Shown here in pieces: positions 45,659-56,643 of a DNA stretch of 64,000 nt (positions are counted from its first letter, which is position 1; every line of letters begins with the position of its first letter). The stretch spans positions 70,250,926-70,314,925 of the forward strand of contig CM075942.1 of the NCBI GenBank assembly GCA_038030265.1, given 5' to 3'. A model generated the notes under the pieces. The model searched no databases, was not told the DNA's origin, and saw only the letters and a list, made by a program, of their open reading frames with translations. The position numbers and the translations under genes were made by a program. The stretch comes from Corythucha ciliata (taxonomy: Eukaryota > Arthropoda > Insecta > Hemiptera > Tingidae).

Positions 45659-48484
45659 TCACAAATAAACTTTTCTGGCTTTTTTCGCCGCAAACGTGTC
45701 GATGGCTTCTTCGTAATTAAGGGAGTTTACCACGCCACTTTCGATAGAAAGAATGGCCAAGTCCGTTAATCTTTCTTGCGAAATGCTGGACCTTAAATAA
45801 TTTTTTATGATTTTCAACTTGCTGAAGCTCCTTTCACACCCGGCAGACGTCGTTGGCAGGGTGAGGTATATTCTGAGGGCGACACAAACGTTTGGAAATA
45901 CGTCGACAAGATCTCTTTTTTCAATTAAATTTAAAAGGTCCAAAGCATTCATGGAAGATATGTTTTCTGACGCACTTTTCATTTGGTCTCGAAAGACTAA
46001 TAATTCTTCCGCAAAATCTTCGTCTACGTCTCCCAAAAATTTTATTTTGAAATCGGTTGCTCGTTGTTTCAAATCTTTATCTGATATCTCGGTGAAAACA
46101 TTTCCGTGCAAAAAGGAAAACGTTTCATTAAGAGAGTGGATTCTGGTCATTCGATTATTGATCTCAGTCGTGGTGACATCCAGGATCTCCTTCAAAGAGT
46201 GGCCGAATCTTTCTGTGGACGAAAATTGTCTGGCTTCATCTTCATGTTTTTCTCCACTCATGAGTTTTTTTTTCGACACTCGACGGGATGTCATGATGGG
46301 CTCAATCTCAAGAATTTCAGCCATTTCTTCAGCCTCCTTCAGCCAATAATCGTGTTCGTTTCTGAACCTTTTCATTGTATTCATCAATCCATTCAGCATA
46401 TCGAGTGACCGAGACAAGATTACATCATCTTTCTGGATTTCTTTATTCACTCTGTTGATTTCTTTTAATATTTTAGCCCAAGATAATAAGTACGCAAGAA
46501 ATCGGAAGTCGAGGATGGATTGAAGAAGACTGTTATAGCTTCAGATTTTGTTTCAGGAGATTCGGTGTCCTCAGTAAGTTCTCTTAGAGCTTGAACCACT
46601 CCAGGAATATTTTTAATCAGAGCTTGCACGGCTTCGGACTTCGCAGACCATCTTGTCTGACTTGTACCCTTGAGGTTGGTCTTAGTATGATTTTTCATCA
46701 CGCTCCATCGATGAGTCGAAGAAACGAAGAAATTGAATAGCCTTTGCACAACTCCAAAGACATTTGACGCTTCTGGTGACACGGATGCTGCACGAAGGCC
46801 TACAAGATTTAGGGAGTGGGCAGTACAGGGAACAAAAGTAGCCAAAGGAGCTATTTCTAAAATTCTTGCCTGAACCCCACTGCAACTACCTGCCATGTTT
46901 GCTCCATTATCATAAGACTGCCCACGACAGTTCGTCAGATCCAGCCCATCTTTTTCCGTTTTCTCTTTTATTATGCGTGCCAAAGAAGCTCCCGTTTTAT
47001 CGTCTATCTCGATGAAATCTATGAAACTTTCTCTGATTTCATAACGACCATTTCCGTTTTTTGTGACGTAACGAATGACTTCACTCATTTGCTCGGTGTG
47101 CGATGAATCTGGAGTGCAATCGAACATTATCGAGAAATATTTGGCCTGTCGAACAGCATCCAAAATATTTATACGCACGGTTCTGCCTAGAATCCCAATA
47201 ATTTCATTTTGGATCGTCTTTGATAGGTAACAAACCCGGCCTTTTTCAAGATCTTCAAACAAAGCTTTTAAAGTGCTGTTATGTTTTGAGAGCAATGTCA
47301 TTAGATTTAAGAAATTTCCACGACCCTCGGAGGTGCAGGAAGAATCCTCTTTCACCGTCTCTCTTGTTCCACGAAGGGCGAGGCCATTCGTAGCCAGATA
47401 CAAAATGGCATCGATTACGGCTTTCAAAATTTCTCTCCACTTTTGTTTCTCGCGATTTATTGCACTTTCAAGCTGGCGGCAAATTCCAGCTTCCTCCTTC
47501 ATACTACTGATCAGTGACTTCCACTTAACCACGTTTCCCCTATGAGTCACTGATTTTTCGTGAACCCCTACCTTTTCGTGCACCTTTTTCCAGTTGGAGA
47601 GACCATCAGTCGAACTTAATGCGTTTCGGGAAACGTTTTGTTGTTTTGATCCTGAGAATAATTTGCAAGGTACGCAATAAAGGGTTTTTTTTTTTGCTTG
47701 GAATAAAACAACCACGTTCTCTTTACTTTTTCTTTGTTGGCCATTTCCACGTACCATACTGTCGGCGTGAGGTGTCGGTTGCCTCTCAATGTTTCCTCAA
47801 AATTGACAGAAATTGGAAGCGTATTTATCAGCTTTGCAGATTCACTACTAAGGTAACATCGCACTCGATCGTTCATTTCTGCAAAAGTGGCCAGGTTGAC
47901 GGGTCAGCTGGATCGCAGTTTGTAATTTGCTGGAGCGGATGGACATTTTCATTCTCCAAGTCTTTGCTGGTTGTCGTAGGAATTGGATCCTCGCAGGGAC
48001 AGAATGACTGTGGTCTGAGATATGAAGTATTTTGCGTTGAGCCGTCACTGTTTTGGGATATTTCAAGGGCTGGGGATCCGTATATTGGAGTATTTTCATG
48101 CTTACTGCTGGCATTGGCTCTCGGCAATAGTTTTAGCGGCGAGCCTTGAACTTGAAGTTTTAAGCCAACATTAAGAGGTGAAGCATCGAAAGCTTGGATT
48201 GCTTCATGAGTTGAGTCAGTTTTTGTAGTAGATGATGGTTGATTTTCGTGGACACAGGCGTCGAATCTCGGCATATCTTCTCGAGGTAAGTCTTCAACAA
48301 CTTCAGACGAATGGTCAACACCGGGCGGTGACACTTCTTCATGAGTTGAGCTAGTTTTCAGCCAATTAGCCAACGCGGCGGCGCCGTACTTCGCTTTTTT
48401 GTTTCTTACTTCGGCCCTTCTCCTGTACTCGGCCCCAGATAAGCGTTTTCTCTGCATATTAGTACGCACGCGTCGTATCTGCAA
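45659..48484 (-). pseudogene. hAT transposase (DUF4371 / ZMYM1-like), three frame breaks
   Basis: In order: basic N-terminus (KRLSGAEYRRRAEV), TTF-type zinc finger (LYCVPCKLFSG..HEKSVTHRG), DUF4371 catalytic core (FSIMFDCTPDSSHTEQ with the first Asp, CRGQSYDNGANMAG), helical insertion, and the hAT C-terminal dimerisation segment (LPTTSAGCERSFSKLKIIKN, with the E). Frame breaks: at 47,873-47,876 (a TGA overlapping ATG), at the A/T homopolymer about 47,687-47,697, and near 46,500. About 930 codons in total, near the length of ZMYM1-like proteins. Could be a recently broken transposase; a domesticated host gene is unlikely given the perfect target duplication. Confidence 0.85.
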
Positions 48485-48865
48485 TGTTACATTTCTTCTG
48501 AAATTTTCAAATTGGCGAAACGAACCACACTAGCCTATTTTTCAAATTCTGTCCTTGAGTGCAATTAAGTTTACAGTCCTGACAGACGAGGCGGCCCGGG
48601 TGGTCCGATCCGGGTCGTCTGACAGGGCTCTTAAATTAAGCGTTTGTATCTTTTTCGAATTTTTCTAAAGTCCAATGAGGAAGTTTTTGCTCGGGCGACA
48701 GGTTTTGGGGGGTTACAACCCCTCCCAGAGCAATAAAAAGTCACTCGGCGATATTGTAACGCTTGAGACAAATTCAGGTGAAAGATGCGGGGGTTGGAAA
48801 AAACGACAGGAACAGAGTACTTACGAATGCCATGAAAACGTCGGTATTTAGGATCTTATACATAC

Positions 48866-50530
48866 AGGGTGTTTCAGGACGAATCCTGTATATTAAAATT
48901 TATGTTGTAGTACTAAGTAAATTCGACCAAAATCACCCTATTGGCATAGGGTCGCAAATGATTTCCCTCGAAGTTACAGGTCCATTTATGTATTTTTAGC
49001 CATTCGCTGTGTTTTCCCCAAAAAGTCCTTCCAACAACTAAACGACTTGATTTACCCCAAAACTGTAGGCGTTTTTGAAAACATCACACTATTTTACATC
49101 AGAAAATGTCAATCAACATCATTTTAGTTGCCTCCGGGAATTTCAGTAATTCGTTAAAAATGAAGGAAGAGACGTTTTCGAAATTTTCTGTGTTCTTCAC
49201 CGCCAGTTTCTGACCAAGTTTACTTGGTGAAATTTTTTCGCCAGTTTCACTAAAACATTTCCCTGTTGTGAGCTTTCAAATGATTTTTTTTAGAATTGAA
49301 ATCGCACCTAACGCACCTAACGTCTGAAGAAACACGGAGTAAGTCTTCAATTATAGGGCATAGGTTAACCTTCCATAAACGCGTTATTAAAAAGTCAGTT
49401 CGTTCAATTTTACAGCAGAATAATAACTTTTACAATCTGTATAATAACCAAACTCAAGCAGTGGAAAATGGCAAAATTCACAAAATTTATCCATAAAATT
49501 CTCTCAATCTCAATCATCCCATGTGAGAACGGCGCGGATGGCATCAAGACGTCTTAACAAGCAAAAATTAATGAATTTAACGACTAAATTTTAAAAGATG
49601 ATAATGAGGGAACATAATTGGACATAACCGGAAGGAATCACCTACATTTTTTTTTTAAATGTCCTTCCTTTTTTGTTGAAAGATGAAAGAAGTCCCTCTC
49701 CATATGAGACATACCTCTATTTCAACACTTTGAGAGTGGGGACCACGCTGATTTGGTGGGTTTGCTCAACAAATTGTATAAACTTTTTAAATTTAGTCGT
49801 TAAATTAATAATTTTTCTTTATAAAGTCGTTTTGGTACCTACCGTGCTGTTCTCACATTGGATGATTGAGATTTAGAGAATTTTAAGGACAAATTTTGTG
49901 AGTTTTGCCCTTTTTCACTACTTGAGTCTGGTTATCAAACAGATTAATTTGTAAAAGTTATAATTCTGAGGTAAAAGTTAACAAATTGACTTATTAATAA
50001 CGCGTTTATGGAAGGTTCACCTATGCCCTAATTGACGACTTACTCCGTGTTTTTTCACACGTTAAGTGCAATATCTCATAGAAAAATGAACCGATTTCAA
50101 TTCTTAAAAAAATCATTTGAAAGCTCACAACAGGGACATGTTTTAGTGAAACTGGCAAAAAATTTTCACTAAGTAAACTTGGTCAGAAACTGGCGGTGAA
50201 GTACACAGAAAATTTCGAAAACGCCTTTTCCTTCATTTTTAACGAATTACTGAAATTCCCGGAGGCAACTAAAATGATGTTGATTGACATTTTCTGATGT
50301 AAAATAGTATGATGTTTTCAAAAACGCCTACAGTTTTGGGGTAAATCAAGTCGTTTAGTTGTTGGAAGGACTTTTTGGGGAAAACACAGCGAATGGCTAA
50401 AAATACATAATAAATGGACCTGTAACTTCGAGGGAAATCATTTGCGACCCTATGTCAATGGGGTGATTTTGGTTGCATTTAATTAGTACTACAACATATT
50501 AAAATATACAGGATTCGTCCTGAAACACCC
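48866..50530. mobile_element. 1.67-kb foldback element nested in the hAT element
   Basis: Long inverted arms, about 48,866-49,594 and 49,786-50,530, start AGGGTGTTTCAGGACGAATC and are similar along the whole length with scattered mismatches (for example both contain CCTCCGGGAATTTCAGTAAT in opposite senses). The spacer is about 190 bases. Short flanks ATAC/TATA fit a TA-type target. No protein. Lies in what would be the 5' intron of the transposase gene. Confidence 0.85.
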
Positions 50531-50781
50531 TATATTACAAAAATTCTGCCAACTTGAACCCGGATTGATGCAAAACATAAATAGTAAATGGATTAAATCA
50601 TCAAAATTAAATTTTAAATTAAAATCTCCCTTTAATTTAAAATTCTAAAAAGGGTTTCATGCCTTTTTTTTATTGAGTAAATCTTTCAAAACCTAAAATC
50701 CCGTTTCAGGGTCTCAGAGCTCATTCCGGGCGCATCACTGTTTTTTTTCTAATATGTAATCAATTATATGTAGGTACTCAC

Positions 50782-50900
50782 CAATTTTTAGAAATCTTCT
50801 GCAGCTCTGTCCCCTCACACGCGCAACACTGCATGCACTTGTTAGATGACACAAAACACAACGAGCGGCGGAACAACAAAGAAGAAACTTCGATTATAAA
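50782..50900 (-). promoter_or_regulatory. Possible promoter and untranslated first exon of the hAT element
   Basis: On the minus strand TTTATAATC at 50,892-50,900 could be a TATA box. About 25-30 bases downstream a transcript could begin and be spliced at ATTG/GTGAGTACC (50,782) to an acceptor ACATTGCAG just before the transposase frame at about 48,487. The foldback element would then sit in the intron. Inference only. Confidence 0.35.
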
Positions 50901-51204
50901 GACTGGCCGGGCGAAAAGGGGAAGCATTCCGACCACTCAATAAGAAATTGCTGTGTTAAGCACTTTTATTCTTTAAGTTCGCACCCTCGACTTTTTTCTG
51001 CTTCTTTAAACCTTTGTTTGTTTTGCTTACTTACTTAACTATACTAGAAAACTAAAAATATTTTACCACTCCAATTTTCTTCTTTAGAAAAAAAAAAAAA
51101 AAAAAAAAAAAAAACCCCGGTGATCAAGTGCCGCCCCTGCAGATTGCCGCCTGGGGCTCGAGCCCCACGTAGCCCCCCCCCCTAGATCCGGCCCTGCGAT
51201 CAAT

Positions 51205-51890
51205 TAATCCCGCACGTGGATCATGCGGCAGCTTCTTTTACGCATCTTTACATAAAAAAATGATTTTCCGTGCTCGCCGAATTTGGATACCAAGGGCATC
51301 TCTTTGAAGTCCAGTGCATTCCACCCTTGTCCTAGGGTGTCTACAACTGAAATTTCGCCTCAAACCCCAAATCGCCCCCCAGCTGGTGGAGCTACAAATA
51401 TTTTCTGTGCCCCGCGTTCAACTACCTTTCAAGGGTTGAGGATCCCAGGTTCGCGCAAGATTTTTTCATGAACGTGTCTCTCACATATGAGGGCGTAATG
51501 TTTGGTTCAGAGCCGTTCCATACAACCAATATGGCGGCCGTAATTCGAGCTGATTTCTAACAATTACAATATTTTATACGTTCCCGACCTATTTCTCGCG
51601 TGCGACTAGCGTAAATAGGTGTCTCCAGCCAAAATTTGTCGTCATCGGGCTTCAAGTGAAACTCCTTCATGTAGACTTTCTAAACCAAATCTGTGACTAT
51701 TATTATAGAGCCCTGACACGACTTTCCATCTGAGTTATGTTATTACTACAAAGGTAGCAAAAGTTATAACCGAAATCCCATGTCGTGTTCTTCACGGTTA
51801 ACGCGTACAGAGATAGAACTTCCTGGCGGTGAGTTGTGGTTAATTGAGTTTTCGTTACAGCATTAATACACCATATATTAGTTTAAAAAT
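51205..51890. other. Spacer without recognised gene
   Basis: Moderately GC-rich at first, then AT-rich. No supported exon or repeat. Confidence 0.4.
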
Positions 51891-51893
51891 TTG

Positions 51894-51962
51894 TGTAGTT
51901 TTTAGAGCAACGGGCTTCGAACCCAGCGGACCTGAGTTCGAACCTCGTTCCGTCCCCCTTCA
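51894..51962 (+). repeat. tRNA-derived SINE head (Arg-like)
   Basis: TAGAGCAACGGGCTTCGAAC..CCTGAGTTCGAACCTCG. The anticodon-loop-like CTTCGAA sits between GGG and CCC, and GAGTTCGAACC fits a B box. The 5' acceptor arm and D arm are incomplete, so this is a tRNA-derived repeat and not a gene. The following 150 bases would be the SINE body. Confidence 0.5.
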
Positions 51963-52116
51963 CTGAACGGATAATGCAAGCTGTGTCACGGGAGCAGCAC
52001 ATTCGTTTCGTTGGGGCCTTCCCGGTGATATGTGTGTACCAAATCGCACATCTTTCCGACACGCCCGCGTAGTGTGGGTGTGAAATGCGCAGCTTTAACT
52101 ACATACATTTTACGTA

Positions 52117-52272
52117 AAGGCGAGTTTTCACAATGCCAGTAGGCGTGTCAGTCAACTGCTCCAGTTACTGGAACCAATCTATTGCTGCCAATAATAGACT
52201 GGATCGAGTAACTGGTGCACTGGTGCTGATGGAATGACTGGGATGGCTACTGGCATCGTGAAGACCGGCCTT
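52117..52272. mobile_element. 156-bp palindromic MITE, AAGGC..GCCTT termini
   Basis: Almost the whole length folds on itself: AAGGCGAGTTTTCACAATGC with CTACTGGCATCGTGAAGACC GGCCTT. The outer bases TTTACGTA/TTAACC suggest a TTA/TAA duplication. The termini resemble those at 60,017 (AAGGCCGGTC). Confidence 0.75.
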
Positions 52273-52404
52273 AACCTCCAGAAATAACTGGATAGAGAAA
52301 ATATAACATAATTTCCACGCACGAGCAGTCCTTAAACCTTTATCTAACCGCTAGGGAGGCTACATTATTTGCTGCACTACTACGCAGTATATCAACTTTT
52401 ACAG

Positions 52405-52893
52405 ATGCGAAAAAGAAAAAAAACGTTCAAATTCATGAAGGAAGAGATGCAGAATCTGGTTGACAGTTCTGACACAGACTGGACGAAATGCCTGATATGT
52501 CAAAAGATTTCAAAAGATAAGCTTGTTTGCCCTAAGGAGTTTGGTGCAAGATTTAAAGGAAGGGGATACAAGACACTGGCCGAGCAACTTATGCGGTTCG
52601 ACGAGCTTGGCCAGCTTCCGAATGGTGTGACAATCAGCCGTCTCGATGATGGTTCGGGGCTTGAAGGAACTTTTGTGAGTAGAAGTGCGAAGTTCCATAG
52701 AAAATGTGCCCTTGGATTAAATAAGAACGAGTTGAATAGGAGCTTAAAACGAAAAAGTTCGATTGAGGAAAAAAGTGCTACCACCGCCGACAAAAAGTTT
52801 TTGAGAAGCTGTGACGACAGTAAAATTGGAAATGTGGGATACGTGTGTCTTTTATGCGAAGAACGTGCGACCTTCATAAACCCTCTCCACTAA
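52405..52893 (+). pseudogene. Mobile-element frame 1: zinc-finger N-terminal part
   Basis: ATG at 52,405 after a possible leader. Contains CLICQ..KLVCP, then YKTLAEQLMRFDELGQLPNG, FHRKCALGLNKNEL, a basic spacer (LKRKSSIEEK) and VCLLCEE. The pattern C-x2-C, then H-x3-C and C-x2-C is the recurrent start of a large family of long uncharacterised proteins in invertebrate genomes. The frame is lost near 52,885-52,930; the continuing part (KLEANKKAQKALYYHNKCL) is in another frame leading into the next piece. Confidence 0.65.
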
Positions 52894-52930
52894 ATTCAGT
52901 CTATTGACCTCGATATCCGAATCTGCTCGA

Positions 52931-54485
52931 TGCGGGGCTCATTGCTAAGCTTGAAGCCAACAAAAAAGCTCAGAAAGCCCTGTACTATCATAATAAGTGT
53001 CTAAAAAATGTGTTTCGAGAAATGAATACACGTGTCCGAGAAAGATCAAATTCACTTAATGATGTTGAAGAAACATCTCCTGCTGATAAAGCTTTTGCGG
53101 ACTTAACTCAACACATTCAGGAAGCATTCGACGATGAAAGTACAACACCAATTCTCCAACTTAGTAATTTGAAAAAGCTTTACTGTCGCAAGATTGAAGA
53201 CCTCGGTGGTAATTCATCTTCCGTTCACTCTACCCGCCTGAAAATCCGTATACTTGATTATTTTTCCCAGCTTGAATGTCATCAAGAAGGCCGTGACGTA
53301 TTGTTCGTTTGCAATAGAGAGATAGGAAAAGCATTAAAATTGGCATGCGAATCTGATGAGCAAGACGACTTATCTGTATTAACCCAAGCAGCAAACATCA
53401 TTCGTCGGGACCTAGCGAAAAGAGTCAAGACACCATTTAGCGGTTCATTTCAACGGGGATGTCAAAACGAGAGTGTTCCAGATACATTACTCAGCCTAGT
53501 AACAATGATTATGTATGGAACTGACACTGGTGGGTATCATACTTCTCAAGCAGGGCTTTCTATCTCACAGCTTCTCACTTACCACTTCGTGAAGCAGCGG
53601 AAAAATAATTCAGCCAGGACTGTACATATTCAAGAAGAACCTCCTTTGCCTCTTTTCGTCGGAGCGCTGATACATTCGAGAACAAGATCGAGAGATCTTG
53701 TGGATTCTCTACATAAGCTCGGGCTTTCTGTATCATATAAACGTGTGCTAAATGTGTCTACCGATCTAGGTAACTCGCTGATTCGGCATTATGAAGCTAC
53801 GGGGGCTGTCTGTCCCCCTAAAATGAAATGCAAGGTATTTACAACCTCTGCAGTTGATAATATTGACCACAATCCGTCAGCTACAAGTTCTGAAGGTGCA
53901 TTCCTCGGTACTGGTATTTCGCTGTTTCAACACCGAACCAAAGACTGTGAAGGTTCAGCACAGCCTTTAAAGCAGGTGCAAAAAACAGGGAATAAGCTAG
54001 AAGCTCTGCCGAGTTATTATACTGAGGTTCATGCCGTTCTTGCTCAGAAAGTAGCACCACATATTCCAACATTTCACGGTCTTGAACAGATCTGGAATCG
54101 CCACAAAAATTGCATGGAGTATGAAAACGGCTTTGCAAAAGAAGACGAATGGTGTCAACATGTTTCTCAGGTAAGCAAAACTGAATCAGAAATCGATATC
54201 AGTGCACAGCGTGGAATTTCCTGGGCTGCCTATCATGCAAATAATGTAGTTATAGAAGGGCTTAATTCACCAATGACCACGTCTACAGCACTGCTTCCTC
54301 TCTTCCCTGATGATTCCAAATCCGTTGCAATGATTCAAAAATCTATTGACGTGTTGAATCCGGGCCAGACTCCAGTTATAACTTTCGATCAACCTCTGTT
54401 CAAAATCGCCAAAGATATTCAATGGAATTGGCCAGAAGCCTACGGTGAGGACAAGATTGTAGTTTACTGGGTGGACTCCACATTA
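52931..54485 (+). pseudogene. Mobile-element frame 2: central region
   Basis: Open from about 52,931 to 54,500; the first ATG near the start is not needed because this is a continuation. Motifs: YYHNKCLKNVFREM, GTDTGGYHTSQAGLSISQLL, LFVGALIHSRTRSRDLVDSL, SAVDNIDHNPSATSSEGAFL, GTGISLFQH, ALLPLFPDDSKSVAMI, FDQPLFKIAKDIQWNWPEAY. These words recur in many invertebrate proteins of unknown function. At about 54,465 one base shifts the frame, so the last ten codons are spurious. Confidence 0.7.
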
Positions 54486-56152
54486 AGATGGCCCTACTGA
54501 AAACACTTGTCGATATGATGGATGGAAGTGGGTGGACTAATGCTATCAAAGAAGCTCAAATAGCCACCTCTGGAACTGCAGATTCTTTTCTTAAAATTGT
54601 ACACGTCAAAAAAACTTTGCGTGCTTACCAAATAACTGCATGCGCGTTGCATCAGTTGAAGCGAGAAGCCTTCGAAGAATTCCGGAGTTCAAACTCAGAT
54701 CAAAATTCATCGTTTGAGGAGTGGTGTGAAATGAAAGGTGAGAAAAGCGCCCAGTTTAAATTTTGGAATTTAGTCCTAAAGATTATTTTAGACATTTTGA
54801 CTTGGGATCGATCGGTACACTCTGGAAATTTTCCTTTGTACGTGAGGTCGTTATTTTGTCTTCAGTGGCTTTTTCACGCTCTTGATCACGTAAAGTACGC
54901 AAGAGCAGTTGGTGTTCATCTGCGAGATATGTTCACCCTGGAGACTAGACACCCTGATGTATACGAAGAATTTTGTCAAGGCCACTTCACATCAAGGAAA
55001 ACTTGCCGGCCCTTTTCAGCTATACCTCTTGATGAGGCGCACGAACAAAATAACGCTTTGGTTAAAGGCAATGGAGGAGCAGTCGGTCTAACGGAATCTT
55101 CCAAAGCACTCACTCGCTGGATGGTATCAGGTTCGTACAAGGTGTATAGTTGTCAATGCTTTCTTATAAATGATGTTTATAATTTTCCAGGTCCTGAAAT
55201 CGCGAGAATCGTAGAAGAGTTCCGCTATTCGTCATTCGATCAACACATTGACGATCCTCAGCGCCATGACGAAGACCAACCACACAAGCAGCAAAAGTTC
55301 TTGCGCCACGTTAAATCACTGACATCTACGATGAAGGAAATGGGTAATCCATTTAGTGAAAGCAGCGGAGATCTTCTTGTTCTTGATTCGAGAGAGATTT
55401 TATCTCATGAAGTAGTTTTGTCCGTTCGGAGTCTGGAGTCAACTGGAAGAGAGCAGTGTGAAATATTTTGGAGAGATCGACTGATCAACTGTTCAGTTAA
55501 GATGGACTGCGTCCTTAAGAAAAACAGATTTCCTCTTTTCAAATCTCCGGTTGCCAAAACGAAGTCCAAGGACAAGCTTAAGATGAAGTCTTTAAGAGAA
55601 GACCGTAGCCTTTTTTTGCGACTCTACATTGGTTGCCAAGTCCGAGGAGCAGATTTAGGGGAATTTTTCAGCCATGAAATTCACCGATACCCTATTTCGT
55701 TATCAGACTATGGTCGCTTACGATCGACTAAAAAGTCAGATATTATAGAAGTCCTGGAAGGTGTCGTTTCATCGAATGGTGAATATCTAGACGAACACCA
55801 ATGCGTAGAAGATTACGACATGATTTTATTAGATGGAGCAGCCGTGGTGAATATGATCACTCCATCAACTGGCGACACTTTCGACGATTTCGTTGCTAAA
55901 TTCGAAGGGTACGCCGCAAAAATGTTCCGTGGCTCTGTCCGACGAATCGATATAGTCTTCGATTTTTATCGTAAAGAAAGTTTGAAGTGTTTCACCCGAG
56001 AAAAAAGAGGACAAGGGACGAGGGTTAGAGTGGAAGGAGTAAAAAAAATACCCAAGGATTGGAAACAATTTTTGCGAATCGACGAAAACAAAACCGAACT
56101 ATTTTCTTTGATTAGCAAAGGGTTGATAGTAGAAGCTTTCCAGGGGTATTAG
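54466..56152 (+). pseudogene. Mobile-element frame 3: C-terminal region
   Basis: Continues the protein in the next frame from GGLHIKMALL (54,470). Motifs: LVDMMDGSGWTNAIKEA, VKKTLRAYQITACAL, RHPDVYEEFCQGHFTSRKT, IPLDEAHEQNNALVKGNGGA. The last 12 codons before the stop at 56,152 are again out of register: VVTHGESVLSSP resumes in another frame at about 56,140. About 1,300 residues in all pieces together. The function of the family is not established to my knowledge; the dispersed, broken state suggests a mobile element. Confidence 0.7.
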
Positions 56153-56303
56153 TGGTCACGCACGGAGAAAGTGTCTTGTCTAGTCCTGTCCTTGACTTCG
56201 CTTCGCTCACTCCATGCACTCAAGAAGAAGCTGATACCCGCATTTTCTTGCATGCTTTCGACGGGGTTAATAAAGGCTACCAACGAATTCTTATAAGGAC
56301 ATT
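56140..56303 (+). pseudogene. Mobile-element frame 4: truncated QEEADTR segment
   Basis: Short continuation with VVTHGESVLSSP, PCTQEEADTRIFLHAFDGV and RILIRT. In the family this S/Q-EEADTR segment is followed by a D-T-D-V strand; here similarity stops at about 56,303, so the copy is 3' truncated. The segment looks like a nuclease-type fold pattern, but I would not assign an activity. Confidence 0.65.
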
Positions 56304-56346
56304 CACAGTCCCTGCACGTTGGGTAAACGGTTGGCGGCTCACTCAC

Positions 56347-56643
56347 ATACTCCTCCACTTTGCAAATGTATTGAGCCTCGTAGTCGATTGTGCATGCTTC
56401 GCACGTTGCAAACGACGGATATAAATAGTACTCATGTAGGTACACTCCTACGTCTACAAATGATGCTTCCACTTCTTCTCTCTGCGATTGGAGATTTACG
56501 CCAAATAACGAACGACAACAAAAGACAAGATATGGTCAATACTTGCCCAATTTGAAACTTGATTGAATGAATGAGTAGGTACTCACGCTCATAGGTTTTC
56601 CGTTGTTCGATTCGGAGACGTTGTGAACCGTGGTGGCGTTCAT
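56347..56643 (-). CDS. Two-exon start of an unrecognised gene
   Basis: Exon 1: ATG at 56,643 to 56,587, MNATTVHNVSESNNGKPMS, donor AGC/GTGAGT. Exon 2: 56,481-56,347, REEVEASFVDVGVYLHEYYL through FATCEACTIDYEAQYICKVE, donor TAT/GTGAGT, acceptor AATCGCAG. Both exons are phase 0 and open. The first has two N-glycosylation sequons, the second a CEAC motif. No family recognised. The next exon would lie to the left, beyond the mobile element that ends 44 bases away. TATAAATA sits only a few bases before the ATG, too near to serve it as a TATA box. Confidence 0.35.

Larger units (their letters stand above)
45447..51196 (-). mobile_element. 5.75-kb hAT element with perfect 8-bp target duplication
   Basis: Termini CAGTGCCGGATCTAG (left) and, inverted, CAGGGCCGGATCTAG (right). 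CGATCAAT flanks both sides (45,439-45,446 and 51,197-51,204). Carries a minus-strand transposase-like gene (45,659-48,484), a nested foldback element (48,866-50,530) and a possible promoter and 5' exon near 50,780-50,900. A poly-A tract lies at 51,089-51,113. The termini resemble those of the shorter non-autonomous elements in this window (CAGTGGCGGATCTAG at 6,027), so it is a plausible relative of their transposase source. Confidence 0.92.

Noticed and set aside
47616..48149. Plus-strand open frames over the hAT transposase
   Set aside because: They are antisense shadows of the minus-strand coding pieces.
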